From assembly GCA_907163375.1 (NCBI GenBank), contig CAJQUW010011534.1, positions 124,001 through 188,000 of the forward strand: a stretch of DNA of 64,000 nucleotides, written 5' to 3'. Below are positions 1 through 12,600 of this stretch, piece after piece. The notes under the pieces are model-generated. The model saw only the letters and a list, made by a program, of their open reading frames with translations. It made no database searches and had not been told where the DNA came from. This DNA comes from Prostheceraeus crozeri. Lineage: Eukaryota; Platyhelminthes; Polycladida; Euryleptidae. Position numbers and translations under genes: made by a program. Within the stretch, counting starts at the first letter, position 1, and each line of letters starts with the position of its first letter.

Positions 1-425
1 AGATTAATCTGTGATTTTGCGACAACTTCAAATTTCATCATTCAAGCCGTTCATCATCAGATATCAAATATATCAATTGATGTCATAACGCAATTTCGAA
101 GATGAATGAAATAATTTTGGTAAGGAATTAAGAACTTACTATTTTGGAAAATAGAATCTCATAAAGGGAGTGAAACATGCTGAGAGTAATTTAATGTGAT
201 GATAGATATTTCGTAGTTGAGACATGTTCATAGTCGATGTGATGGCATTGCTGCAGAAAACAAGAGAATACTCAAGCAAACAGACACACCACATACACTT
301 TCCAAGGACATGAATGACAGGTTGTAGGGTTGAGGCTGAAGGAATAAGTCAACAAAGAGACAGACAGTTAATATTTACTGCAAGAGAAAATGAAGGATTG
401 AAAAAAAGAAGGCATGTAAAAAATA
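1..425 (-). other. RXR 3' UTR / downstream flank
   Basis: AT-rich sequence directly after the RXR stop codon. It should hold the start of the 3' untranslated region. I could not place the polyadenylation site and see no gene. Confidence 0.5.
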
Positions 426-682
426 TTAATCATCCATCGTGGTCCCAGTGTCTAACATCTCCGTGAGGAAGGTGTCGATCGGCGTATCTCCCATCAACTT
501 GAAGAAGAAGAGGTGCTCCAGACACTTAAGACCTAAACTCCTTAATGCCGGCAATCTCAGCAACAGTTTGGCGAAACGGCCGGGCTCCTCAGGGTATTGC
601 GTTCGACAATACTCCTCCAACGTGGAATACACTTTCTCCCGTAGACGTTCCACCAACGATCGTGAGGTTATGCCTTTCGCGT
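426..682 (-). CDS. RXR: RXR coding exon 5: C-terminal ligand-binding domain and AF-2, stop codon
   Basis: Residues 381-465 and a TAA stop at 426-428. Contains [35 protein letters not shown] and the AF-2 helix FLTEML followed by a short tail, DTGTTMDD. The acceptor TTGTCTGCAG precedes 682. The FLTEML core differs from the usual FLMEML, but the acidic glutamate used for coactivator binding is kept. The 3' UTR lies to the left; I see no clear AATAAA within the first 100 bp. Confidence 0.95.
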
Positions 683-3600
683 CTGCAGACAAGAGAGTGC
701 AGGGTTCATTGGGAGGTCATCAGACGGATGGGAAGGGAATTTAGGGGAGTTGATGATTACAACATCAGCGCTACGCCGCCGCGCAACTTACACGAAGATG
801 TCTTCCCTACACAATCAAAGTTAATTGGCAACATCACTGAATTTACTGAAAAAATGAATAACACAAAAATACATGAATTAACTCTACAGTGAAACCCGCA
901 GATTAAGTCACTTTACAACTTCACTGCTAGCATTGTAGGTGAAAATAGAACCCAACCCTGGACCGGTTTATATTTACCATTCGATTATTTAGTATTAGAT
1001 CATCACAAACAGAAACAACAGATTGATTAGTTTTAAGAACTCAGCTACTACTTGGGACTATGGGTGACTTTTTAATCGCAATCGCATCGATACGATTAAA
1101 CGATTAATAATCGCATCATAAAGCGATTAAACGATTAATCGAGCGATTAATTTCCTATATAATTTCAATATCTACTATTAATATATTAGACAACAGTATC
1201 ACTGTTATTATGTAAACTATCACTGCTTCTCAACGAATTGTAAAGTATTATTCCCATGCACAATCACTTCATCTTTTGTTTGATGTAACTTATGTTAAAA
1301 GTTAGTAAAGTTAGTTAGGTTAGTAAAGTTAGGCCTAGTGCATAAAGTCCTAGTTTTATTCATTTTAATTACCCTTACTCGAGACCGCCTATATGGAATA
1401 TCAGCGCAGTCTAATGCTACCAGAAGACTAAAAATTAAACAGTCACCGAAACACAAGTGAGTCATTCATTTCAACACCTTTCTGCTCCGTGCTGGAGAAT
1501 TCCAACATTCACACGAAACGCACTAATAGAATAATCGATTGTTCAACTTAACAGAAAATTCATTCATTAAATCTAAAGAATCAGTAAAATGGTATAAGTA
1601 TTTTTGCATTAGAATAGAAATGCAAAGAAACGATTAATCGCAAGCCCACGATTAAATGCATTTCTTAAGTATTTGAAGCGATTAAACGATTAATCGCTTT
1701 GCACCCCTACTAGAGACTTACATGTGGATGTTCTCCGTTTGAGATAGCTATGTGATGCTGTCTTCAAGAATTTGACTGCTTTTCTATGCTATTTTTCTGC
1801 GATCTAGGATAATGAGTGAATTGTGATGTTATGATCAGTGTGATCCATTGCTTTGTGAGAATTTTCTATCTTGTAATTAGTGATTCTTTGATGTTCTTTC
1901 GTTGATATATTTGCATGCCGGGATGACGTTACAACACGAGATACGGTTGGATCATTTCCCTTCTTTAAAAATGCTGCTTTCTGCGTAACTCACATTTTCA
2001 AGCACAGCTCTCTAAAATTGACTCGAGGAGGAGAGCCTCCCCATGAGTGCAAAATTATGGCAGTCAAGTAAGGGCGCAGTAAAGCATCAATCGTTGCGCA
2101 ACCAATAGAATTCTCAGCGTGCTCTCCTTTTCTTCGAATAGCAAATATTTAAGAGAAAAGTGTGACGACAATGAAGAATCACCGAATGTTGTTGTAGAAC
2201 TTCTATTAATTTGCTCTTTAGTTTTTTACTAAACAACATTTTCTCTATGTGACTTTGAGTACATTTGAGAGCTGCTCAACAGAATGTTTGGCATAATACT
2301 TTTCAAGGAAAAATTTCTTTAAACACAATCATTGACCAGTGACAGATATTCAATGAAATTTATCTCTAACGAATGCATTTATAGGACGTCTCTAATTTTC
2401 CGCGGAGGTCTTTTGGAGTTGCCCTAAGTTTCCAAAATTCTTTCATAAAGCATCTGAAATATTCATCCACGGGCTATAATTTCAAAAAATCAGAAATTGT
2501 TCAGGGATTAAGCTGCATGATGCAGCAAGTTTCTTAGAAACGTTGTCCAGAACATTTAGAGAAAAGAAATCATAATAGCATTGGGTGAAGGACACAAGTT
2601 CAGAGACGCACATGATATGATCTGTAAAAATGTGGTCAAAGGACAATTTGAAAAAATGATCATACGAGTATTACAAAACGCAGAAGAAATTCACCAAAGA
2701 ATCCAAAATTTAATCACTTGCTAGACTAACAAACATTCTATTGAGTTTCATTTTGGGTTGTTCTGTTTTTTAGGCACAAACAAGGTTACCCTATTTGGTG
2801 ATTTGGGATTGTTGTGGATATTTTGGTAAAATACGGATGAACCGTTGCATACTCGCTAATGCGTGATCATGTTCTTGAATAAAGTTAGTTGCATATGGTA
2901 CATTCTGGCGAAATAGTTCTCCCATATGATAGATAGAAAACCATTAGAATATTTCAGATTATGGCGGTAAATTGAAAAGTGTTAACCGCTTAATTCTTGT
3001 TAGATCCGCAATGAGGAATCATTCAGCCTGACAGGTGACATGATCAGAGTAAATCATGGTTGGCACATTTCACAAAATTTTCCGCAAAGATATCATTTTG
3101 AAGAATATTTAAGTTTGTTGCCAGCGCTTCGTCTGCTCTTTGTAGAAAGAGCTTCATGTACAATTTCTTCATCTGCACTTTACATTGTAAGTGGAGAGCA
3201 GCAAGATGCATGTCCACATATCTTGGAAGTAATTGATCTCTCTTCAATGTTTTAACAAAGCATACGATGACAAACTTTATGGAAACAGAAATACAAAGGG
3301 AAGTATCGATACGAGAGCAGTCTAGGATCCAAATTAGGATTATACAAAAGTGAAGAAGTGTGGGTGAACTAATAAAAACGAAACAAAAACAGCAAACGAA
3401 GTACGAAAGATATGAGAATGATATTGATTGAAAAAATAGATACAAACAGCATTTGTGGACTCTGTGCAAGAAAAGTGGCATTTGCAGTTACACTAAAATG
3501 TTAAAAATCTCTGTAACGTTCCAATTTGCCATATGAAATGCTTCGATGACTATTCAATAGGCAGAACGTCACTTGAAGATGCAACAGACCTAGCAGTGCT

Positions 3601-6600
3601 GCTGATCAATGGAAATAAATGCATTGAATGAACATTTAATTGAAAATAATTTATGGGCAATCATGTTAACTTGATTTTGAATCAATGTCTAACCTCTGAA
3701 ATCAGCGATGACATTCAACATGAGCAGAATGATTCTTTTGAACCGTAGTGTTGACTGACAGTTTTGATTGGATTGGTTAATTAAAATGGGACAATCAATA
3801 GGAAGATGGATCAAAGAAAGTTATCTCTCAGCGAGGACAGACTGATTACGTCGAAAAGATGGTCAGATTGGTAGTTTGGCAGAGCAGATGAAATGCTGCC
3901 TGTATTTGTGCATCTTTCTATCCTGCATTAATTAATCGTTGACGCCTCATTATCATTAAGTCCCTTCAGATCTGAACTTGTGAACCCTGACAATCCGGAA
4001 TTGGCGTAGCACATAGACACGCACAATGACCCAGGAGCAATGCATTTCTGAAGGTCAGCCAAGCTCTTGCATTTACTCACCAGGATTGAATAGGACAATA
4101 GCACGCAGACAGCCAAGTTCTGTCCGATCCATCTTCAGATCTCTCATTTTAGCCACCAATTCGACAAGAATCCGGTCAAAGATGGTGCCCACACCGGCTT
4201 GCTTTGCGGCATCGCGATGAACGTGCAAGCCTGTGGCCAGGAGGATGGCATCTTGAACGACAGTCGAACGATAACTGAAGGCGGCGATCAGCAACTCATT
4301 CCAACCTGTCAATGAAGATAAGACAAGAGATGCATTGCGGATTTCGGGAAATAAGCTCTATTAGACAATTGAACTCACTCGCTTTGAGAAGGTTGACCTG
4401 ATCATCAATGGAAAGTTCTTTGAAATGTGGCAATCGTTTGGACCATTCAACTAAGGAAAAGAGTTGTTTATCAGCCGCGTGACAGATATTGGTGACTGGA
4501 TCTTGTTGGACATCCACATAAGTGAAGTTCTCGGGCTCTACAGCTAGTTCTGCTTCAAGGATTTGTTCCAAAGGCATTACTAGAAGACCACCGGTAGGGT
4601 CAGCGTCCAGACCACTGCTGCTACCTTGTTGTGATTGTTCCGACCGCTCTCGTGCGCGCATCCGTTCTTCTTGAACAGCTGTAAAGGAAAATACGTCCAT
4701 TAGAATACGTATATTTACAAACCCCGGCTTGTGACACTTCTGATGTCCTCTGTCAAGAAGAAATTAAGCGGAAACAATTGACAGGACGGCGTCTGTTGCA
4801 GTTCAAAACATAAAATTAAAGGCAGGTTGCTTCTCGGTGCAATGAACACTTGAACAGTCATGAATCAAATAATAATCATCTTTATTGGCTCATAATACCT
4901 GGACAATTCGGTGAGAATATAATTTAAAAATGTGACATAGAAAATTGAATCGAGTGCAACGGGGACGCGCAAATTTCAGAAATGAGTTACAAAAAGGACT
5001 GGCACGGGTGTGTGGACGTGGTGGATTTTAATTCGATTATAATCTTAAAATGCGTGTTTTAGTAATGTTTGAAATTATATTTGTCTCAAAATAGCTCAAT
5101 AGAAAGTCACTAAGTTTTCAGTTGTTGGCTTAATATGCGTTCGAATAATATGGCTTAATATTTTTTGCTTGAAATTTAAGAAAATATGTTTTTCCTACTA
5201 GTACTTTCCAATATATTCAAAATTTGAATTTTCTCCATAATACCTTGATGAACATTCAAAAATTAGCATTTTTGAAGTTCCCTGACTTCATTCAAAATCT
5301 GGTAAATTTCAAAAATCCAAACAGATTCACTGAAGAATCTTTAGATAATAGTGGAATTCAAATCCACGCTGTGGAATCGATAGGGTTGTCTTATTAATAT
5401 AGATGGAAGGCACTAATGCTCACAACAGTCGAGACTTTAGACACCAGCGTGACAATCACTGCTTGTGATTGTAGAAGCAAGTTCTTCTGCTCCCTGGACT
5501 TTTATTGCAGGATGAGAAAATTAAAATAAAAACAAGTGACTGACAAAAACCCACCAGAAACCACCACAGAAACGTCGGGTTTTATCAGTCACTTGTTTTT
5601 ATTTTAATTTTCTCATCCTGCAATAAAAGTCCAGGGAGGAAAAGAAATTGTTTTTACAATCACAATGAATAGCCTCCCGTCAAAAGCAGCTAACATAATC
5701 ACTTCTTGAGGCAAACACATGCAAGCAGTTCCCGCATAGATCGATTGAATAAATAGATATGTAATAGCTGGAGAAAGTCTGAATGATGAGTTGCGAAAAA
5801 TCCAATACAAAATTCCATCATGACCACAATTTATCCATTTTAATGAAGAAAGTACGTGATGAACACCTTAGACGTTGAACAGATGACATGTGAATTGAAG
5901 ACATATTCTTGCCACTCCATTGAAAACATAGGAAAGTATGCACTGAATTCTACCAACTCTATTGTTTCTATTTTCCAAATAGGGAGCATAGTTTGATTTC
6001 TCTATATTGCAACGAGAAAACCACGATCCGCTCATCAATCAACACATTTAAAGATGGATGAATCAAAGGTTGTCAGTAGGTCGCATTCGCACAGTCTTAG
6101 GCGGAAATAATCGCGTGATTGTACGAGTATGGGGACAGCTATGCAATGCGAGGACGCTCAAATGGTTCACATGAGTCATTTTCAATCTTGAAGACGATCA
6201 CATTCGTGCTTGAAAGTGGTTGGTTTCAAACGACTCATTTTATTTCATTATGAGAAACAATATTGGTCTCAAATTCAGATGTGTCTTGAATCTTGATACT
6301 GAGATCACCTCAAAAGCTAAGATATACGTTCAACAAGAACAATCTCTTAACGATCATCAAATTAGTAACTTATTCAAGTTGACATTAAGCCGAATTCTGG
6401 ATCATCCTGTAACTATGACAATTTTTGCCAATCGATTCCTAAATTATTGAACTCGACCGGAGGTGGGCCCTATTAACTTTCTTTCAATAATTCTAAAGAG
6501 ATAACACAAGAAGAGTAAAAAATAAAAGACATGGCGATAGATTATCTAATGAAAAAGTGAAAAGGAAGTTTAGTAAATGAGATCCACATGTCTCCATTTT

Positions 6601-9600
6601 TTCACTTTTTCGCTCGTTTCTGAGAATACCGTATACGGGAGCCCGTAATGGAAAATGACTGGTTTGGCCATACTGGCAACTCGGCATACACCAATGCGCA
6701 AGATGAAAAGAAACTCGATGCCAAAGACCAACTTGAACAAGTTGCCACTGCAGTGAGTGAAGAAACCGAAATATTGAATCAGTGAGCAGTCAAACGTTGG
6801 ACTACTTAATCAATAATTACCTGCAGCAGTCAACATCGAAACTGACTTTTTGAAGTAGTGTATTGTCTTATATACATAGACTTAACAAAGGATCAACAAC
6901 AAGATTAAAAATATCGTTTTGCACATCATTATTTTGCTTGAGAAATTCTTCTCGATATTCTGATAACGATTTAATCAAGTGTGAAGTGTAAATCGCTACA
7001 CAGGTCTCAGAGGATTCAGTCACGTCATCGATGCCACTCAGTTGATTTAAGAAGTGTGAGATACATCTTTCACTGAATAATTCCTCCCTCTCCAGACTGC
7101 ATGACAGATCATTACGTTCATCGTACGAGTTGAGTAATTGGGTCAACATCCCTACAAGGCCAACACTGACAGCATTGGTCAGATCGGCGGCTGCTGCGCT
7201 GACCAGTATCGGTGAACCACGGTAAAGAGGTCAACATACCAAGTTGGAATTTGCAGTTACATCACTCGAAACCTTCCATCACACATGCAGCAGTAAACAG
7301 CGCTGAATTATCAACTTCTCTTCTCAATACTGAGCAGTGGAAGACAAGGATGAGAACAACACTTGCTGGACCTAGATCTTCTTCATTCCACGTTTCGACA
7401 ACCGGTGGGGTGGGGGGCTAATCCTCTCCTTCAACACTTCTACGAACCACATGAAAGTCACGGTACAACATATTCAAGTATTCAGGAACTCACGTATCTT
7501 TGTGCTATAGGCAGCAATTAAGCATTTTAATGCATCAACTTTTGAGAGCATTTTGAAAATTTTGACTTTTTACGAAGTTGTCTTAAATCATCTTAATGAC
7601 TGTTAATCCCCATCGCACAATTCAAAATCTGTGTGTAGACAGGAACTGGCGGCAGCACACGGCAGCCATTCTAATATATGTCAAATGATAGTTTACAAGC
7701 CTAAGTAACCTCAAATGATATTTTGCAAACTTAAGATAATTTGAAGACAATTCAAATCGGTTCCAAATTATTAAGAAACGATAGGCATAATACTACTAAA
7801 TTTGGTTATTACTGGCATATTTAGTGAGCAGAATTTGCTTGACATTTAAATGTCAATGTCATGTCTGGTAAAACAGTTCACCATGACATGATTTTGACAT
7901 GACTGCTCACACTGTTGACTGTCAATTTGTTTCTTGAAAGACATAATTCTAAAGGCATTGAAATTCCGAACAGAAGACAGCGCCTGAACACGATGACGTC
8001 ACAATCGTCCATAGGAAAATGAATGTTATTGATAGACGACGACAGATGAAACCCGCTAATCGGTATTCACTGCCCTTCATCTTGCTGAATAGAGAAGAGA
8101 TACGACACCACACACGGCAGTAGAATAAGAATAACACTCACCATTGGCGAACAACTCACACTGGTTGGATAGAAAGACAGCAAGTGGTTTCAGGGGGTGC
8201 ACTGTTAGTTTTCGTGGTAGGACGAATTTGGTTCTCAATAATTCAATGCTGATGTTCAGAGTGACCTCGAAGAAGACACTCAATTTGGCCCAATTATTGA
8301 GTGACAAAATAAACATCGAAAGAAATCAGGGGCTTCCCTCTAAATAATGCAATGGAGAATCAAGAACCTAAGTCTTCAAAGAAATACTCATTTCAAAACA
8401 CAACTCTATTAACTGCATCCATTCAAACGTGTAAATGAAGCGCGTTTGTCTCATTTGCTGAGTTTGTCTTACTTCTATCTCATTAAATGTTAATAATAAT
8501 TGATCTTGAACAGTTAGTTAATCAGCATTATTTCAATATTTGACATCTATGAAAGATATGAGCCAAACTAATGTAAGCATCCCCAGATTTCATGAGATAA
8601 AAAATCTATGAGCATCAAAAGCTACGTCTTCTCCGAGCCGGAGGGTTTTGATACGAGTTGACTGGCAGAGCTGAAAGCGGTCCCGGACATGAAATGTTTA
8701 GTACCCCTCATTTGATCATTTAAATGCTCTAAATCATTTTCAAGGCTTATCAACCTGGTTCTCCAGTAATAATATGGAGTAAATATTCTTAACTGTAGAA
8801 ACAACGATTGATAGACGATTATCAAGCAACATTACTCTGGCACTTTGGTGAAAAGAATAGTTTGAATATAATACTTTGTTCAACTTTTGTCTTAGTGACC
8901 TCACTTTTCAAGTAGGCTTCATGTCTTCGGTGTAATTCGTTTTCCACGCTTTAACTTGAATGTAACTTACAAAAATGGCAGCTATCGGCACGTGAAATAA
9001 GATCCAAATCATTTGTGATTGACAAACGCGTTATCCATGTACAACATGTGAAAAACAACAAATGAAAATTTACTGTTGAATGTTTAGGTATTCAATTTGC
9101 TGTTCAACAGTTATCAATTTACTTACAAATGGTACATGAGCCCTAAAGCATACCATAATGTAATCAACAATTCCATTTTTAGGATGATTCTTAAGACGCT
9201 TACATTCAACTGGTGTAATTGATATTTTCAATAAGGATGATAAGGTGCACAAAACGATAGAATTTATCACACAGGCCCAGATACAAAATTCATCCGGGCC
9301 GGGCCTAATATTTTGGAGTCGATGCGTGCCGGGACGGACCCGGGCCGAAAAGAGTGGATAAATAAAATCTACTAGTAGATTATGCGCCGCTCAGAACCTG
9401 ATATAGATTAATGACATATCTCCAGAGAAAAGTAAAACGAATATGCTTAAAAAATAAACAATTTTTTTTTATTTGTGGAATACGCATATTTTCATAAAAT
9501 CAACATGAAATCCATTTTTTGCCGTCTCTCGCTTGATTAGCAAATGTACATGTGCTCACTGGACAGTGGACACCCATGAAATCACTGCGGCTGGTTTGAC

Positions 9601-12600
9601 AGCATCTTTAGGGAAATATTTCCCGTTCATGGTAGAGATTCATCATTTTATAGAAATTAAATTTGTCAATTAGGCTCAGCTGTAATCTAAGGTGTGGCGG
9701 CAACTGATTGTCATTGCATAACCAACCTGATACGCATCCTTCTTCTCCCAAAGGAACTCTTTAAGTCTGCGTACAAGGGCTGTGACGATGACTTAATTTC
9801 TTCCTGCCCTTATTGGTAAACATTCAAGCGACCAAGAGAGATGAAAGTTTGCGTATGTGGCCTTGAAGATCAATGTTCGTGTTATATCACTGTCCTGATA
9901 TACCACAGTTTGTCTATGATATCAATGTATGCATGATCTGAAGAATCCATGGTGTCGTCATGATATTAATATTTCAATTTCAAAAATGTATGACTATCAT
10001 CATCATCATCATCATCGCCAATTTGAATCCGGTTTTGTCCCCGACAAGCAAGGGTGGCCGGATCTACCTCACTGCAGCGAAATTTTTCTGACCCCTTCAC
10101 GCCACCTAGATCTATTCAAGGCATCTTCTTTCTTCAGGCCGGCCTTCTTCATCTCCTCCTCTACTTGATTTCTCCACATACGCTTGGGCCGTCCTCGCTT
10201 GCGTTTTCCTTCAACTTGAAGATGAAGGACTTTCTGCAGAACATTGTCATCTTCTCTCCTCAGCACGTGACCGTGCCACCGTACCCCGCTTGCCTTCGCC
10301 AAATTTCCGATCTCTTCCTTCAAGCCCAACATGTCCATCAAGATGGTGCTGTTCTTCCTGTCCTTCAGCTTGGCTCCACACATCGCTCTTTCTGCCCTCC
10401 TCAGGATGTTCATTTCGTTTTCCCGCAAGCACCATGTTTCACTTCCGTACAGCATCACTGATCTTACATAACTACGGTAGACCATCCCTTTCAATTTCAA
10501 GGAGAATCTTCTTCCAAGCAACAGTTCACTGATTTCCCGAAATCTCATCCACCCAAGTCGCACTCTCGCCGTAACTGCAGCTTCACATCCACCACTGGCA
10601 TTGACTCTGCTACCTAAGTAACAGAAGGCTCGCACAGTTTCGATTCCTTGGCATAGCTCTTCAGTGCCCATCACATCGTCTCCACCGGACCCTAGGCATC
10701 TCTCGCACGAAAAATTCCGCGCAAGGTTGGACGTCACTTTCTTCACTTTCGCGCATCTGCCGTGAATCCAGAGCCCGCATTTTGTGCACAGCACCGAGTT
10801 CTTCATTACTCTTTTCCCACACACACCACATGGATCTCTCTTTGATTTTACTCTTTCTCCTTCTGAGCCACTCATCATCACTTTCGTTTTGCTGATATTT
10901 ACTTTCATACCCTTTGATTCCAGCGCTTCTTTCCATTTAGCAAACTTCACTCTCAGCCCATCCAACGACTCGCTTGTCAAAACAATATCGTCTGCATAGA
11001 GCATCTCCGCTAGCGGTCCTTCTCTTGCATCTCCAGTCACCACATCCATTACGATAGCGAACAACAGAGGCGACAGAACGGACCCTTGGTGGACTCCAAC
11101 TTCCACGGAAAACACGTCCGACAACTTCGATCCAGATCTGACTTGTGTCCTTGCCCCATCGTACAAACTCATCACCGCTCTCACTATCACTTCCGTCAGA
11201 CCCTTCTTTCGCATCGCCCATTCCAGTACTCGCCTTGGGACACGATCGAATGCTTTCTCCAGATCCACGAAGCACATGAACAATTTCTTGTCTTTGTCCA
11301 TGTACTCTTCCTGCAATCTTCGCAATACGAAAATGGCATCTGTCGTGCCCTTGCCTGGCATGAAGCCAAATTGCGACTCGTCCAAAGAAACAAACTCCCG
11401 AATTCTCCGCTCCAACACTCTCTCCACGATCTTCATCCCATGTTCCAGGAGTTTGATTCCCCTATACGCTCCGCAATTCATGGCATCACCCTTTCCCTTA
11501 AAAACTGGCACCACTACGCTTGTTTGCCATTCTTCTGGCATTCCCTTGCCTTCCATGACACCCTGACAAATTTCCGTCATGACACGAATTCCGACTTCTC
11601 CACTCGCTTGGATCATCTCGACAGACACATCTGACAGCCCAGCTGCTTTCCCTGTCTTCATATCATTCATTGCTCTTATCACTTCGCCTCTGGAGACATT
11701 CTTCTCTGGCCCTTCTACCTTGTCCACGTGGGTATTTTGATCCCATTCATTCTCCTCATTCATTATCACCTCCATGTGTTCCTTCCATATTCGTCATCTG
11801 TCATCCTCCGTGAAACCCAGACGTCCATCTTTCCCCCTCATACACCGTCCTCCTTCGACATCTTTCCCTTCACGCTTCATGATCTTGACGCGTCTGAAGA
11901 TCTCATGCGGATTTTCCTTCATTTTTTCCATCTCCTTCACGGCCTCCTGCTTCATGGCCCTTGCAACAGCTTTCTTCGCCTGCTTTTTCTTGCTCCTGTA
12001 ATTAGCTTTGTTGCTTTCTGAACCATTCATCTTTAGGGTTTTAAACGCTTCCTTTTTCATGGCTATTGCTTTCTTTACTTCATCATTCCACCACCAGGTA
12101 TCCCCTCGATCTCGTCTTCCTTTCTCCTTTCCACAAACTTCATCGCATGCCTGCAGCACCCCAGTCTTGAAAGCATCCCACAGATCAGTCGCTTCAACAT
12201 CAACAAGTTGCTCAACCCTTTCCTGGAATTGTAGCCTCGTTCCTTCATTTTCAAGTTTCCAAACTTTTCTTCTTGAAACGCGCTCCTTTCTCACAATCTT
12301 TCGTGTCCTTGCTTTGTCCAAATCTGCAATTAGCAATCGGTGCTGCAATTCGCCAGCGATTGTTTTCACATCTTTCAGGTGTTTCCGATCTTCCTGTCCA
12401 ATCACCACGAAGTCAATTTCTGTCTCATTGCCACCGGCACTGTAGGTCACCTTCTTCTTTTCGTCCTTCCGGAACCACGTGTTCGCCACGCACAAGGTCT
12501 TTTCATCGCAGAACTCTAGGAGTCGCTTTCCTTCCAAGTTTCTCACTCCGATGCCATTCCCGCCATGTATGCCTTCGAAACCGTCGATGCTCTTCCCGAC

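Noticed and set aside
3044-3481. 145-codon minus-strand gene in RXR intron 4
   Set aside because: Half the frame is a hydrophobic chance-like run and no motif or splice context supports it.
5492-5636. microRNA precursor
   Set aside because: Arms are too long and too perfect for a typical miRNA; a foldback or hairpin-siRNA source is more likely. The same reasoning applies to 30021-30103.
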